64,000 nucleotides of DNA from a virus, in IMG/VR virus record IMGVR_UViG_3300037493_005286, positions 1 through 64,000 of that record; one strand, 5' to 3'. How positions within the stretch are numbered: position 1 is the stretch's first letter; the number at the start of each line of letters is the position of its first letter. Shown here in pieces: positions 1-7,880 of this stretch. The position numbers were made by a program, and so were the translations under genes. The notes under the pieces are model-generated. The model saw only the letters and a list, made by a program, of their open reading frames with translations, was not told the DNA's origin and ran no database searches.

Positions 1-1002
1 AAATCCTGATACTACACCACTATATTTTGAGCTAATTGTGACAAAATTAGTTAGTATATTCGGATTACTAGAACTTAATAATACGTTAGTTGTGTAGTTA
101 AAGTTGTCACCTAATAAAATAAAATTATTACTACCTGTTAACTGCTTATTATATGTTACACTAAGATTGGACGGTATATCAATAATATTACCAGTTAGTG
201 GTGGTATATTATTCGAGGTTTGTAACTTATAATTATAGTATATGTTATCAATTTTAGGTATTGCTGATATTGCTACTGTCTCGGTAGAGCTTGCTATTTC
301 CGTTTTAAAATTCCTATATAATTCCGCGGATGATAGAGAGTCTATACTTGATATTAATGACGGAGCAGAGAAGTTTTGCTCAATAAAGTAAATTGGTGGT
401 CCTGCGTCCACGTTTCCATTTTTAAATATCCAGCCCTTTATAGTGAAGGTTGTATCTGCAATAATTCTAAATTTATCCGTGTAAGTAGTATCAGTAGGAG
501 TTGTCATACTAATATTACCATCCCATAATACCTCTGTCCGAATTTCAAATGCATCTTCCGTATACTCAGATGGCTCTTTCCATGCAATTATAATATACGG
601 ATTTGTATAAGCGACAAAATTGGATAATATCTGATCCATATCCTCCATGTATCTTGCAAGTATTGACATACTAACAGATATATTAATCGGTACAGGAGTT
701 AGTATTGCTCTGTTTGAATTTTCACTTACATAATTATAAATACTATCGTTTTTATTAAAAACACGTGATGGGTCTCTAGTTATAGAATTGACATTAATAG
801 CGACAACGGGCAAGGTAATGTTTTGCGCTTTGTTAACAATATCATACATTACACGTTGTTTAGGGGCGACAACATACCTTACATTAATAGATTCTCTCTC
901 TACACGGTCTTTATTATATCGCTTAATAACAACGTCGTCAAAGGCAGCTACAAACTGCGTTAGTAGATCTTTAATTTCGAAGTTGTATGTGTATTTCTTC
1001 AC
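1..1002 (-). CDS. Partial phage tail structural protein, possibly gp15-like tail sheath stabiliser
   Basis: An open reading frame on the minus strand begins at a GTG at 1002 and runs off the left edge, so the C-terminus is missing. The N-terminus contains VRYVVAPKQRVMYDIV, then a stretch of hydrophobic strands ending near SITRDPSRVF. This order (R-rich strand, VPI-Y-PK-like motif, LP-hydrophobic strand, D-x-R) resembles T4 gp15-type tail terminators; the family call is from memory. The later part, rich in Thr, Ser and Asn, looks like an added beta-sandwich domain. A late-type box AATAAATA lies 6 nt before the GTG, and an in-frame stop lies just upstream, which fixes the start. The gene is real; the function is tentative. 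Confidence 0.6.
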   Translation of the reverse strand, partial: MKKYTYNFEIKDLLTQFVAAFDDVVIKRYNKDRVERESINVRYVVAPKQRVMYDIVNKAQNITLPVVAINVNSITRDPSRVFNKNDSIYNYVSENSNRAILTPVPINISVSMSILARYMEDMDQILSNFVAYTNPYIIIAWKEPSEYTEDAFEIRTEVLWDGNISMTTPTDTTYTDKFRIIADTTFTIKGWIFKNGNVDAGPPIYFIEQNFSAPSLISSIDSLSSAELYRNFKTEIASSTETVAISAIPKIDNIYYNYKLQTSNNIPPLTGNIIDIPSNLSVTYNKQLTGSNNFILLGDNFNYTTNVLLSSSNPNILTNFVTISSKYSGVVSGF

Positions 1003-1008
1003 TATGTT

Positions 1009-1016
1009 TATTTATT
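1009..1016 (-). promoter_or_regulatory. T4-type late promoter box, AATAAATA
   Basis: AATAAATA on the minus strand ends 6 nt before the GTG at 1002. With T4 late spacing (box at -13 to -6) transcription would start 1 nt before the GTG. It overlaps the end of the upstream helicase gene. Confidence 0.5.
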
Positions 1017-2656
1017 CAAACGAACCGTTCCAAGAAATACTTAGGTAGTTTATTCCGATTTTTAAGTACTTGCTCGATAATTGCACCGTCAAGAATGTAT
1101 GTAATACACTGATCATTTGTAGATCGTACACCACGGCCGCAAGATTGAATAAGACTGCATAGCATTTTATTCATATACCAGCTACTATCAACTTTCATTA
1201 GTCTTTCAATTCGCTTATCTTTCATTGGTAAGTATGGCGCTTTAATAATAATTTGAAATTTAGCTAAATCACCTTTTAAGTCAACGCCAAATGACATTGA
1301 CGGTGATACCAGTACTGTTGGTTCACTTGTATTAAAATGCTGAGTTAATATATCACTATTTTGAATGCCAGGCTCTCTATATAAAAATCGCTGATCGAAG
1401 ATATTTTTTTGTAGATACTGTGTAATAGTATTGGTATGAGTATGAATTAATCCTTTTTCGTTTTTATGAAAATCGCAAATTTCTTGGATTTGTTTTTTAA
1501 TCTTAGGTAAATTTTGCTGTAGGTTATTATAGCTTAATTTTACCTTTGTATTAACAAATATAGGTGCATTCTTTGGATCGAAAGACGAGTCTACCTCAAC
1601 ATATTTGTACTTGTCAATACCTAATGTCTTGCAAAAATTCTTATGATCAATAATCGTAGCTGACATTAAAATAATCTTTTGACCATGCTTAAATAGATAC
1701 TTTGCAAGATTATCAACTTTAAGAGGTACAAAGGAAATACAATTTCTATCTGTCTCAAACAAATACTCGCAATCTTCCCAGGTGTCAAGTAGAGTTGATA
1801 GTTTACTATGCAACCCACGTAGAGTCACCAATTCTTTTTTACGCTCATCAATATAACTCTTAGCTTTTTTAGCTTTATTATTTGTTACGATATCCTTAAG
1901 CTCTTCTAATTGTTCACTTACACCGCATAGTAAATTGTTGACCCATCGACTAGCTTTATCGTAATTCTTACTATCGAATGGTTGAATATTAATATTGCAT
2001 TTTTTGAGAATGTCAAAATTAACCGTACATGTAAATTGCTTTACTAACTGATCTTCTAGTTCCGAAGCTTCGTCACAAATTAAATATTCCTTTTGCTTGA
2101 CATGACTTGGTAAAGCAAAAAACATATTATAGTTTAAGGTTGCGAATGTTGCTAATAGAGCGTCATTACGTGCATTATAATATGGGCATGTATTTTTTTT
2201 CCAGCAGTCTTCTTTAAGACTTTTAAGAAACACACACGGTGCTGTTTCGACGCTAAACCTATCATCAACATTACATTGGTAGTTTGATTTACCCTTTAGT
2301 ACATTAACCTCAGAAAATAGCTCTTTGTATTGATCCTGTAGAGCCTTAGTAATAGTTAAAGCAACGGCACCAAAGGGCTTTTCATCACCGCATTCATCTT
2401 CATTTGCATAGCTGCCTGTATGTGTATGTTTAAATGCAGCGTATGATGTTATTAGATCAGTAAACTTTTCTGATGGAGATCTAGTAACATTACTTAAAGT
2501 TTTTGAAATAAACGATTTACCGGAACCGGTTGGCGCGCAACACACAACAAACTTATAACCTTCACTAAAAGCTTTTTCAATGTTATTAAGCAGCTTTACC
2601 TGCGACGAATTTGGAGTATATTTTTCTGGAAAACTTTGAAGTAAACTTATAGGCAT
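1016..2656 (-). CDS. XPD/DinG-like superfamily 2 DNA helicase with Fe-S cysteines
   Basis: A 546-residue helicase. Walker A APTGSGKS is at residues 41-48, and a DEAS box (DEAH-like motif II) at 195-198. Between them are four cysteines (C128, C141, C151, C157) spaced as in the 4Fe-4S domain of XPD, DinG and Rad3 helicases. The C-terminal RecA domain shows SPSMSFGVDLKG near residue 450 and a GRGVRS motif VI near 515. XPD-family enzymes translocate 5' to 3' on ssDNA and unwind damaged or structured DNA. The gene is separate from the UvsW-like helicase at 27299. It follows a 120-aa gene by 5 nt in the same operon direction. Confidence 0.85.
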   Translation of the reverse strand: MPISLLQSFPEKYTPNSSQVKLLNNIEKAFSEGYKFVVCCAPTGSGKSFISKTLSNVTRSPSEKFTDLITSYAAFKHTHTGSYANEDECGDEKPFGAVALTITKALQDQYKELFSEVNVLKGKSNYQCNVDDRFSVETAPCVFLKSLKEDCWKKNTCPYYNARNDALLATFATLNYNMFFALPSHVKQKEYLICDEASELEDQLVKQFTCTVNFDILKKCNINIQPFDSKNYDKASRWVNNLLCGVSEQLEELKDIVTNNKAKKAKSYIDERKKELVTLRGLHSKLSTLLDTWEDCEYLFETDRNCISFVPLKVDNLAKYLFKHGQKIILMSATIIDHKNFCKTLGIDKYKYVEVDSSFDPKNAPIFVNTKVKLSYNNLQQNLPKIKKQIQEICDFHKNEKGLIHTHTNTITQYLQKNIFDQRFLYREPGIQNSDILTQHFNTSEPTVLVSPSMSFGVDLKGDLAKFQIIIKAPYLPMKDKRIERLMKVDSSWYMNKMLCSLIQSCGRGVRSTNDQCITYILDGAIIEQVLKNRNKLPKYFLERFV

Positions 2657-2661
2657 ATACT

Positions 2662-3024
2662 CTATTGTAGAGTAGTTCCTTTCGAAGGCTCGGACACTAT
2701 TTGAATAATATTATCATAATGCTTACTAGCAGTTTTTCTGTTTAGTAATTTTAATTTTTGATAAATTTCTTTATTGTTTAAGCAAAATGTTGCTAGCTCG
2801 TAGTTTAAGCTAGTGCAGGTAGGTGTAAAATCTATTCTGTATGGGTATGGAAGCTCTAGGACTTTTATTACCTTTTTACTATTTTCTATATACAACTTAA
2901 TATGAAATTGTTTTATAGAGAAGTTTTTAATTTTACCTGTACGTATTGTCTTAGTTGCACTTTTAATAATTACATCTTTCAGTAAAAGTGTTTTAAAAAC
3001 CTCGCTATAGAATTCTAATTTCAT
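2662..3024 (-). CDS. Hypothetical protein, 120 aa
   Basis: A basic protein with many Lys and Ile residues and no family I recognise. Its start overlaps the end of the 125-aa gene upstream by 4 nt, and its stop is 5 nt before the helicase start, so the three are likely co-transcribed and translationally coupled. The N-terminal half reads as alternating hydrophobic and polar residues, suggesting beta strands. No signal peptide, membrane segment or cysteine motif is visible. Confidence 0.75.
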   Translation of the reverse strand: MKLEFYSEVFKTLLLKDVIIKSATKTIRTGKIKNFSIKQFHIKLYIENSKKVIKVLELPYPYRIDFTPTCTSLNYELATFCLNNKEIYQKLKLLNRKTASKHYDNIIQIVSEPSKGTTLQ

Positions 3025-3398
3025 GAGTTTAAAAAGTTAAATTTTTGAGCTGCTGTCATTATGTAGATATTTTCATTAAAAAATTTCCAAAATGATTCAT
3101 CGGCAGGTACTTGTTGTATTAAATCGCAACTATCCATACTAACGTTTCTATAGTCTTGCATTAAAATATCCCATACAACTAGTATATTGTCTGCAGCTTC
3201 GTTTATCTTGATTGGACCTAGTGGCGGTCTAAAGTTTAATGTAACTCTACCGTTTGTAGAATTTAATAAATTATAGCTTTTCGTACACCACATTCGTCTA
3301 GTATTAGCTTTACCCGGCACTACAATACGCCTAGTAAATCTAATTTCGCAAACGTTATTTAGTAAGCTACTATTAAGCGATGACCTCTGAACTATCAT
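3021..3398 (-). CDS. SH3-like barrel protein, possibly WYL_2/DUF2693-like
   Basis: A 125-residue protein. The segment EIRFTRRIVVPGK, then RRMWCTKSYNLL, then ILVVWDILMQDYRNV recalls the small Sm-like SH3 barrel family DUF2693 (WYL_2), whose members have a RFTK-K-G-xRxMxCT start and a VWDxxxxxWR end and occur in many T4-like phages. The role of that family is unknown to me. The gene overlaps gp31-like by 26 nt and the next gene by 4 nt, so it belongs to the same operon. The family call rests on pattern memory only. Confidence 0.6.
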   Translation of the reverse strand: MIVQRSSLNSSLLNNVCEIRFTRRIVVPGKANTRRMWCTKSYNLLNSTNGRVTLNFRPPLGPIKINEAADNILVVWDILMQDYRNVSMDSCDLIQQVPADESFWKFFNENIYIMTAAQKFNFLNS

Positions 3399-3789
3399 TT
3401 TTAGATTTGCAAATTCCGAATAATCTATTCTCGTTTAAAAAGATACCTTGCTTAACTTTACCGTGACCATCAATACTGATATTTGAAATTGTAATACCTA
3501 GATTGTTAGGGAAGATGACAATATCACCCCTTTTAGTATACTTAGCATGAGGACCAGCAAGTATAACCTTAGCCTTTCTCCATGCTTTACTAACAGCATT
3601 AGTAGGAATATAAATTCCGTTACGCATAATATTGTCACCGTCACCAGTCATATCAATATACTCAACTAAAAGAATATCATCAAAAATAAACGATAGGTTA
3701 AAATCATCAAGTCCGAAATCACCTGATGAATGAGAGCTTAAATCAATAAGAGATTTTTGCGTTGGTAGTTGGTCAATATCTGCAGCCAT
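3373..3789 (-). CDS. 31: GroES-like co-chaperonin, gp31-like
   Basis: A 138-residue protein. After a polar N-terminal stretch it shows DDILLVEYI, GIYIPTNAVSKAWRKAKVIL, AGPHAKYTKRGD and IVIFPNN, the order of elements in Cpn10/GroES barrels (D-x-VLV, GI-IP, VVAVG, VGD-V-F). T4 gp31 replaces GroES in folding the major capsid protein with host GroEL, so this product probably does the same. A mobile-loop-like insertion carrying GDGDNIMRNG precedes GIYIP. The variant late box AGTAAATA sits 5 nt before the ATG. Length is slightly above T4 gp31 (111 aa). Confidence 0.75.
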   Translation of the reverse strand: MAADIDQLPTQKSLIDLSSHSSGDFGLDDFNLSFIFDDILLVEYIDMTGDGDNIMRNGIYIPTNAVSKAWRKAKVILAGPHAKYTKRGDIVIFPNNLGITISNISIDGHGKVKQGIFLNENRLFGICKSKNDSSEVIA

Positions 3790-3793
3790 ATAG

Positions 3794-4168
3794 CTATTTA
3801 CTCAAGTGATTGAAAAGGTCAATGTATTGTTCTAATTCTCTTTTAGAGATATTTTTATTTGTAGCTACAAGCTGTAGATGTTCGATTTCGTCTTCTTTTT
3901 TAGCTTTTATCTTTTTAATATAGCTAATCTTTTTAAACTTTAATCGAGGTATTAAATTTTGATAAAATTTAAACGTCTTATCCTTTTCGTTAAAAATAGC
4001 TCCAAATTTATTAAATGTCTCATTAACTAATACTGCTTGATCTTTATCGTAAAAGGTAAGCCATCTATTAATCATAAAAGGAGAAAAGCACTGAAGACTC
4101 TCATCGGTAATGTCTTCAGTGCTTTTTAACTTAAAGAATAAAATTCTAATTAAGTCGAATATAGTCAT
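3794..4168 (-). CDS. 62: Clamp loader small subunit, gp62-like
   Basis: A 124-residue protein. The core SPFMINRWLTFYDKDQAVL, followed by FYQNLIPRLKFKKISYIKK and a C-terminal helix ending YIDLFNHL, matches the pattern of short phage clamp loader A subunits (PFIVNRxLSY, then QYxFLxNxIRxKKRF). In T4, gp62 with four gp44 subunits loads the gp45 clamp. A gp45-like gene is at 46058 on the other strand; no gp44 ATPase was seen in the window, so the loader genes are dispersed. A 15-bp perfect inverted repeat lies at nucleotides 43-85 of the coding sequence. It overlaps the upstream gene by 4 nt. Confidence 0.65.
   Translation of the reverse strand: MTIFDLIRILFFKLKSTEDITDESLQCFSPFMINRWLTFYDKDQAVLVNETFNKFGAIFNEKDKTFKFYQNLIPRLKFKKISYIKKIKAKKEDEIEHLQLVATNKNISKRELEQYIDLFNHLSK
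3795..3802 (-). promoter_or_regulatory. Late-type promoter box variant, AGTAAATA
   Basis: The octamer ends 5 nt before the ATG at 3789, the same spacing as the canonical TATAAATA boxes elsewhere in this window. It overlaps the stop codon of the upstream gp62-like gene. Being a variant sequence it is less certain than the perfect matches. Confidence 0.35.
4084..4126 (-). repeat. 15-bp perfect inverted repeat inside gp62-like gene
   Basis: Arms 4084-4098 and 4112-4126 are perfectly complementary (core AGCACTGAAGAC) around a 13-nt loop. On the minus strand the hairpin ends in TTTT and then CTCCTTTT, giving it the look of an intrinsic terminator or attenuator within the 5' part of the gene. Confidence 0.7.
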
Positions 4169-4746
4169 ACAATAACTTTGGATGCGGCAATGCTAATATC
4201 TCTAACTTCACTATTAAAGAAATTACAAACAGCATTCATAAACTCTTCCACTTGCTCATCAGAGAGATTAGAAGAAAAGGCAAAACCTGGAGCTTTATTA
4301 CCTGCTTTGATATTAATACCGGTATGTCCAATTGCTGTGGTATTCTTCGAATAAGCAATCGACACACTGACTTTGCCTTGCTCTCTTTCCTTCTTATCAC
4401 TTCCAATAAACGTAGAGTTTACCATCAAGTCGTCGCCATCAATTAGAATCTTTAAGCCAGAAATTCTAGCCAAAATCATTGCAATATTAGCATTAAACCA
4501 GCGTTGAAAAGCAACAGCGCCAAATGCGTCAAGATTTGGAATCTCCCAGCAGAAGTTAATAGCGTCATCACTAAAGATATAATCCTTAGAAAGTGAATCC
4601 TCTAAATCAATTAGATGATCGCTTACATACATTGGTGCTCTAAATGCAACAATGTTACCACTAGCTGAGACTTCTTTCTTAAAGAAGCGATATGCAAATC
4701 GCTCGTGAATAAGATCGCCATTATACATCGGTTCGTCAATTATCAT
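4165..4746 (-). CDS. DUF366-like protein
   Basis: A 193-residue protein. The pattern APMYVSDHLIDLEDSL near residue 37, IDGDDLMVN near 102, and KVSVSIAYSKNTTAIGHTGINIK near 124 fits my memory of DUF366, where a V-DxED segment, a GDDLY segment and KLSVSIAT-S-S-IHxGxN follow in order. Members occur in archaea and some phages and their reaction is not settled to my knowledge. The phage carries a preQ0 pathway, so a role in 7-deazaguanine chemistry is possible, but this is inference. It overlaps the gp62-like gene by 4 nt and lies 8 nt after the epimerase gene. Confidence 0.6.
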   Translation of the reverse strand: MIIDEPMYNGDLIHERFAYRFFKKEVSASGNIVAFRAPMYVSDHLIDLEDSLSKDYIFSDDAINFCWEIPNLDAFGAVAFQRWFNANIAMILARISGLKILIDGDDLMVNSTFIGSDKKEREQGKVSVSIAYSKNTTAIGHTGINIKAGNKAPGFAFSSNLSDEQVEEFMNAVCNFFNSEVRDISIAASKVIV

Positions 4747-4754
4747 ATAACTAA

Positions 4755-5723
4755 TTATAACGTATTTTGTTCTTTAATCCAGTAATAAACAGTTTCAAGT
4801 CCCTTCTTGAGTGGGTAGTTTGGAGCCCATCCGATTGACTGCTGTATAAGTTTATTGCAAGAGTTTCTACCTCTAACACCTAGAGGTGCATCTAATTTGT
4901 AATTACGTATTAAGTTTTTATTCTCGAAACTACAGGCAATATTAACAAGTTCATTTATTGTAACCATTTCTTCAGATCCAATATTAACCGGCTCACTAAA
5001 TTCTGATTCCATTAGCCTTCTTATACCATCTATACATTCATCAATATAAAGAAATGAGCGGGTTTGCTCACCGTCACCCCAAATTTCAATTTCAGATGTA
5101 GCTTCGATAACTTTCCTACAAATAGCTGCAGGTGCTTTTTCTTTACCACCGTGCCATGTTCCAAGCGGGCCAAAAATATTGTGAAATCTAGCAATACGTA
5201 CGTTTAAGTTATAATTACGCTTATATGCTAAAAATAAACGCTCACTAAAAAGTTTCTCCCAGCCGTATTCACTATCCGGGTTAGCAGGGTAAGCAGATTC
5301 TTCCGAGCAGTTAGGATTGCTAGGATCCTTTTGATTATGCTCTGGGTACATACAAGCAGATGAAGAATAAAACAGCTTTTTAACATTATACCTTACTGCC
5401 GCATCTGCAACGTTAAGATTAATAATCGCAGAGTTATGCATTACATTGGCGTCATTTTCACCAGAAAAAATGTAACCTGCGCCACCCATATCTGCAGCCA
5501 ATTGATATACCTCGTCAAAATTATTTGCGGATAGAAAAAACGTTTTATTTATAATGTCAATATCCTTTAAGTCGCCTTTAATAAACTCATCTGCGGTAGA
5601 TGCATTTTGATATTCTGGTATTTTTAAATCTACACCTCTTACCCAATAACCTTCACTTTTAAGACGGTTTACTAAGTGATTGCCTATAAATCCTCCTGCA
5701 CCTAAAACTAATGCTGTTTTCAT
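4755..5723 (-). CDS. GDP-mannose 3,5-epimerase-like enzyme
   Basis: An extended short-chain dehydrogenase of 322 residues. The NAD-binding motif GAGGFIG is at 8-14. The segment SSSACMYPE places a catalytic Cys at 124, SEYGWEK gives Tyr153 and Lys157, and HGGKEKAPAA gives the second base Lys196; plant GDP-mannose 3,5-epimerase uses exactly this Cys/Tyr/Lys/Lys set. The surrounding motifs ADMGGAGYIFS, RFHNIFGPLGTW and GEQTRSFLYIDEC also match that enzyme. It converts GDP-D-mannose to GDP-L-galactose (and L-gulose). As the last sugar-nucleotide gene before a run of fucosyltransferase-like genes it probably supplies an L-hexose donor. Close plant-like similarity in a phage is striking. Confidence 0.85.
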   Translation of the reverse strand: MKTALVLGAGGFIGNHLVNRLKSEGYWVRGVDLKIPEYQNASTADEFIKGDLKDIDIINKTFFLSANNFDEVYQLAADMGGAGYIFSGENDANVMHNSAIINLNVADAAVRYNVKKLFYSSSACMYPEHNQKDPSNPNCSEESAYPANPDSEYGWEKLFSERLFLAYKRNYNLNVRIARFHNIFGPLGTWHGGKEKAPAAICRKVIEATSEIEIWGDGEQTRSFLYIDECIDGIRRLMESEFSEPVNIGSEEMVTINELVNIACSFENKNLIRNYKLDAPLGVRGRNSCNKLIQQSIGWAPNYPLKKGLETVYYWIKEQNTL

Positions 5724-5754
5724 TTAATAATAATTATCAATTTTAACCTATATA

Positions 5755-6561
5755 TCAAGTATATGTGACCCAGTTATCTGTTGTACTTCCTCTACTATTT
5801 AAATATTGATGTACATTCTTAACACTATTTCTATAGAGGATGCACCATATACCACAATTACCAGAGTGGGTTATTATGTGACTGCATTTTGAAATAATAT
5901 TAATAATAGCTACTAAATTTATACCGAATAGTACCCTATCTGCTATATTTAAAAAGGTATGTATAACTCTAGATGTATTTTTATGCATCATAGGTAACTC
6001 TTGCAATACTACACTATTATTAATATGCTTACTAAAATATTCATGAAATTCTATTTCATCTGTTTGAACTAAAAATGTAGCATTGTTATATTTACGTTGT
6101 AATTCTATAGCTTTTTGAACAAATATATCATAGGAGGCTATTTTTGTTTCTGTTTGCTTATCATTACCTCTATATAAAACAGCAATGGTATTATCATACT
6201 CTATGTTATATTTTTGTTCAATTTCCTTTATACGTGTTTGTACCTTTACACTAGGTGTAAAATACTTCTTAATAAAAGGATAAACACCGTTAAAATCTAA
6301 ATCACCGTATGGTAAGAACTGATAATCCCAGTGATGCCTTACACTGGTGTTACTTTTAATTGTAGTTATAAGGTCACTTTTAAAGAACTCTTGATCTATA
6401 TCATCACTAGAATTATTTTTATAGCTATAAAATTGAGCTGAGGTATCTATTTTTACCGGCAATCTCTTTTTATCGTTAAAAAAATCTACTATTTGGGTAA
6501 GTCTTACTGAACAGCATGAAAAAAATCCTGCGTTATGATCTATTACAAGTTCTGCTATCAT
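5755..6561 (-). CDS. Fucosyltransferase-like glycosyltransferase
   Basis: A 268-residue protein. The central YDNTIAVLYRGNDKQTE recalls the peptide-O-fucosyl and alpha-1,6-fucosyltransferase donor-binding motif (H-x-R-x-xDK), though His is replaced by Tyr. FLVQTDEIEFHEYF and the C-terminal SHIITHSGNCGIWCILYR resemble the D-E and S-G-S-xNxS segments of those folds. It probably acts on a GDP-linked sugar. It overlaps the upstream gene by 4 nt and lies 31 nt before the GDP-mannose epimerase gene, which could provide GDP-L-galactose. Substrate unknown. Confidence 0.6.
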   Translation of the reverse strand: MIAELVIDHNAGFFSCCSVRLTQIVDFFNDKKRLPVKIDTSAQFYSYKNNSSDDIDQEFFKSDLITTIKSNTSVRHHWDYQFLPYGDLDFNGVYPFIKKYFTPSVKVQTRIKEIEQKYNIEYDNTIAVLYRGNDKQTETKIASYDIFVQKAIELQRKYNNATFLVQTDEIEFHEYFSKHINNSVVLQELPMMHKNTSRVIHTFLNIADRVLFGINLVAIINIISKCSHIITHSGNCGIWCILYRNSVKNVHQYLNSRGSTTDNWVTYT

Positions 6562-7316
6562 ACAGCTTTAAGCAGTATATGCGGCTTATTACATTTATTC
6601 GGTCTGAGCAAATAGTCATAATACCAGCTCTCTGTATCTCCTAATTTAATTTGCTCCCATATATTATGGATGCAGGTAAAGTATAGTGCGATTATACCTT
6701 GATCATTTGTTTTACTAAAGTTATATTTTTCAGCTAATGATAATAGATTATTAACGGTATCTTCTTTAATAATATCCGTATCAAACAACATAATAGTTGT
6801 CTGAGGATAGTCTATGTTCGTATTATATGTTTGATTAAGTTCATTAAATTGCTCTTCACTTTGAACAAATTGTGAATTTAATTTCCATTCGTATTGTGGA
6901 TAAGCATCAGAATGTGCAAGAAATTTGCCTACCTTCGTACTGCTTAATATAGGTGCTAGAGATCTAAAAACTGTAGTACCTGCATCAATATAAAAAATAT
7001 TTTTCCACTGCTTAAAAAAAATATCGAATACATGAAATTTATGATATTGAAATATTTTTTTTCTCCAGTGAGGATCTCTTTCTATACTAACAAATTTATT
7101 CATAAACTTTTCTGAAAAAATTATATCAGGAAAATGTTTAATTGTAATATTTTTTTGTTGTAGTATCGGTATGTTTAGTTTACTTGAATTAAGTAAATCA
7201 TCTCCAATAATAATACATATATCTTCGGTATTATTATATTGTAATATACCTGTTAAGGTATAAATCATCTTTTCAAAAAAAGAACTGTTAGTTAGCAATA
7301 CTATACAATTTTTCAT
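6558..7316 (-). CDS. Putative GT-A fold glycosyltransferase
   Basis: A 252-residue protein. The sequence KNIFYIDAGTTVFRSL near residue 110 looks like the metal-binding DXD region of GT8 or GT77-type enzymes (here DAG, with the second Asp replaced). NIDYPQTTIMLFDTDII follows, comparable to the N-x-G-hydrophobic segment of GT-A transferases, and KTNDQGIIALYF resembles the D-Q segment. No secretion signal is visible, so it acts in the infected cell. It is flanked by 4-nt overlaps on both sides in the glycan operon. The acceptor is unknown. Confidence 0.6.
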   Translation of the reverse strand: MKNCIVLLTNSSFFEKMIYTLTGILQYNNTEDICIIIGDDLLNSSKLNIPILQQKNITIKHFPDIIFSEKFMNKFVSIERDPHWRKKIFQYHKFHVFDIFFKQWKNIFYIDAGTTVFRSLAPILSSTKVGKFLAHSDAYPQYEWKLNSQFVQSEEQFNELNQTYNTNIDYPQTTIMLFDTDIIKEDTVNNLLSLAEKYNFSKTNDQGIIALYFTCIHNIWEQIKLGDTESWYYDYLLRPNKCNKPHILLKAV

Positions 7317-7846
7317 GAGAGTAAACTACTATGAATATAATAATCGTCTTGAATTCCTTCTTGAACTAGTATGTATCCTTTAGATTTAAATAACTCCTGT
7401 GATGGAATTCTAAGTGATCCTGCGCCATATTGATCTTCTCGGTAATAATCCGTTTCATAAGTAACAATATTAAAAATATAATCACTTTCAAATAACCGTT
7501 GTAACGCTTTAAATGTAAGCGGAGGTGGTTCTAGATCTAAACTTAAATAATCTATGACTTTTGGCATATTATTGGCTGCCAGTAGTTGACTATAATCAAT
7601 TATTGTAGCATCGCCAGCTACAAATACGGATTGCTTTCTATTATCAATCCACCCTTGTTGATGCTTTTCCTCTATATCAACACCTACACCATGCCAATTA
7701 TGCTCCTTTTCTAAAAAATAAGTATTACTAATATATGAAAAGTCATGACACCCGATATCTAGAAACGTACCTTTCTTTCTACGTTTAAAATATTTTTTAA
7801 ATGTATTTAGAACGAACTCATCTTGGCCGATTTGGGAATAGAACAT
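7313..7846 (-). CDS. FkbM-like SAM-dependent methyltransferase
   Basis: A 177-residue protein starting SQIGQDEFVLNTFKK, then GTFLDIGCHDFSYISNTYFLE, the FkbM-type SAM-binding motif I (FLDIGAHDG-SNT-FLE). GVGVDIEE is the acidic motif II, and VIDYLSLDLEPPP contains the motif IV D-x-E segment usual in FkbM proteins. Members often methylate sugar hydroxyls on capsular or O-antigen chains. Set among glycosyltransferases, it likely O-methylates the glycan made by this operon. It overlaps its neighbour by 4 nt. Confidence 0.75.
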   Translation of the reverse strand: MFYSQIGQDEFVLNTFKKYFKRRKKGTFLDIGCHDFSYISNTYFLEKEHNWHGVGVDIEEKHQQGWIDNRKQSVFVAGDATIIDYSQLLAANNMPKVIDYLSLDLEPPPLTFKALQRLFESDYIFNIVTYETDYYREDQYGAGSLRIPSQELFKSKGYILVQEGIQDDYYIHSSLLS

Positions 7847-7880
7847 ATAATAGTTTATATTGGTATTTTAATAGTGCAAG

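Noticed and set aside
788-1048. Open frame on the plus strand
   Set aside because: It is antisense to the tail gene and helicase end, with no promoter and no recognisable protein.
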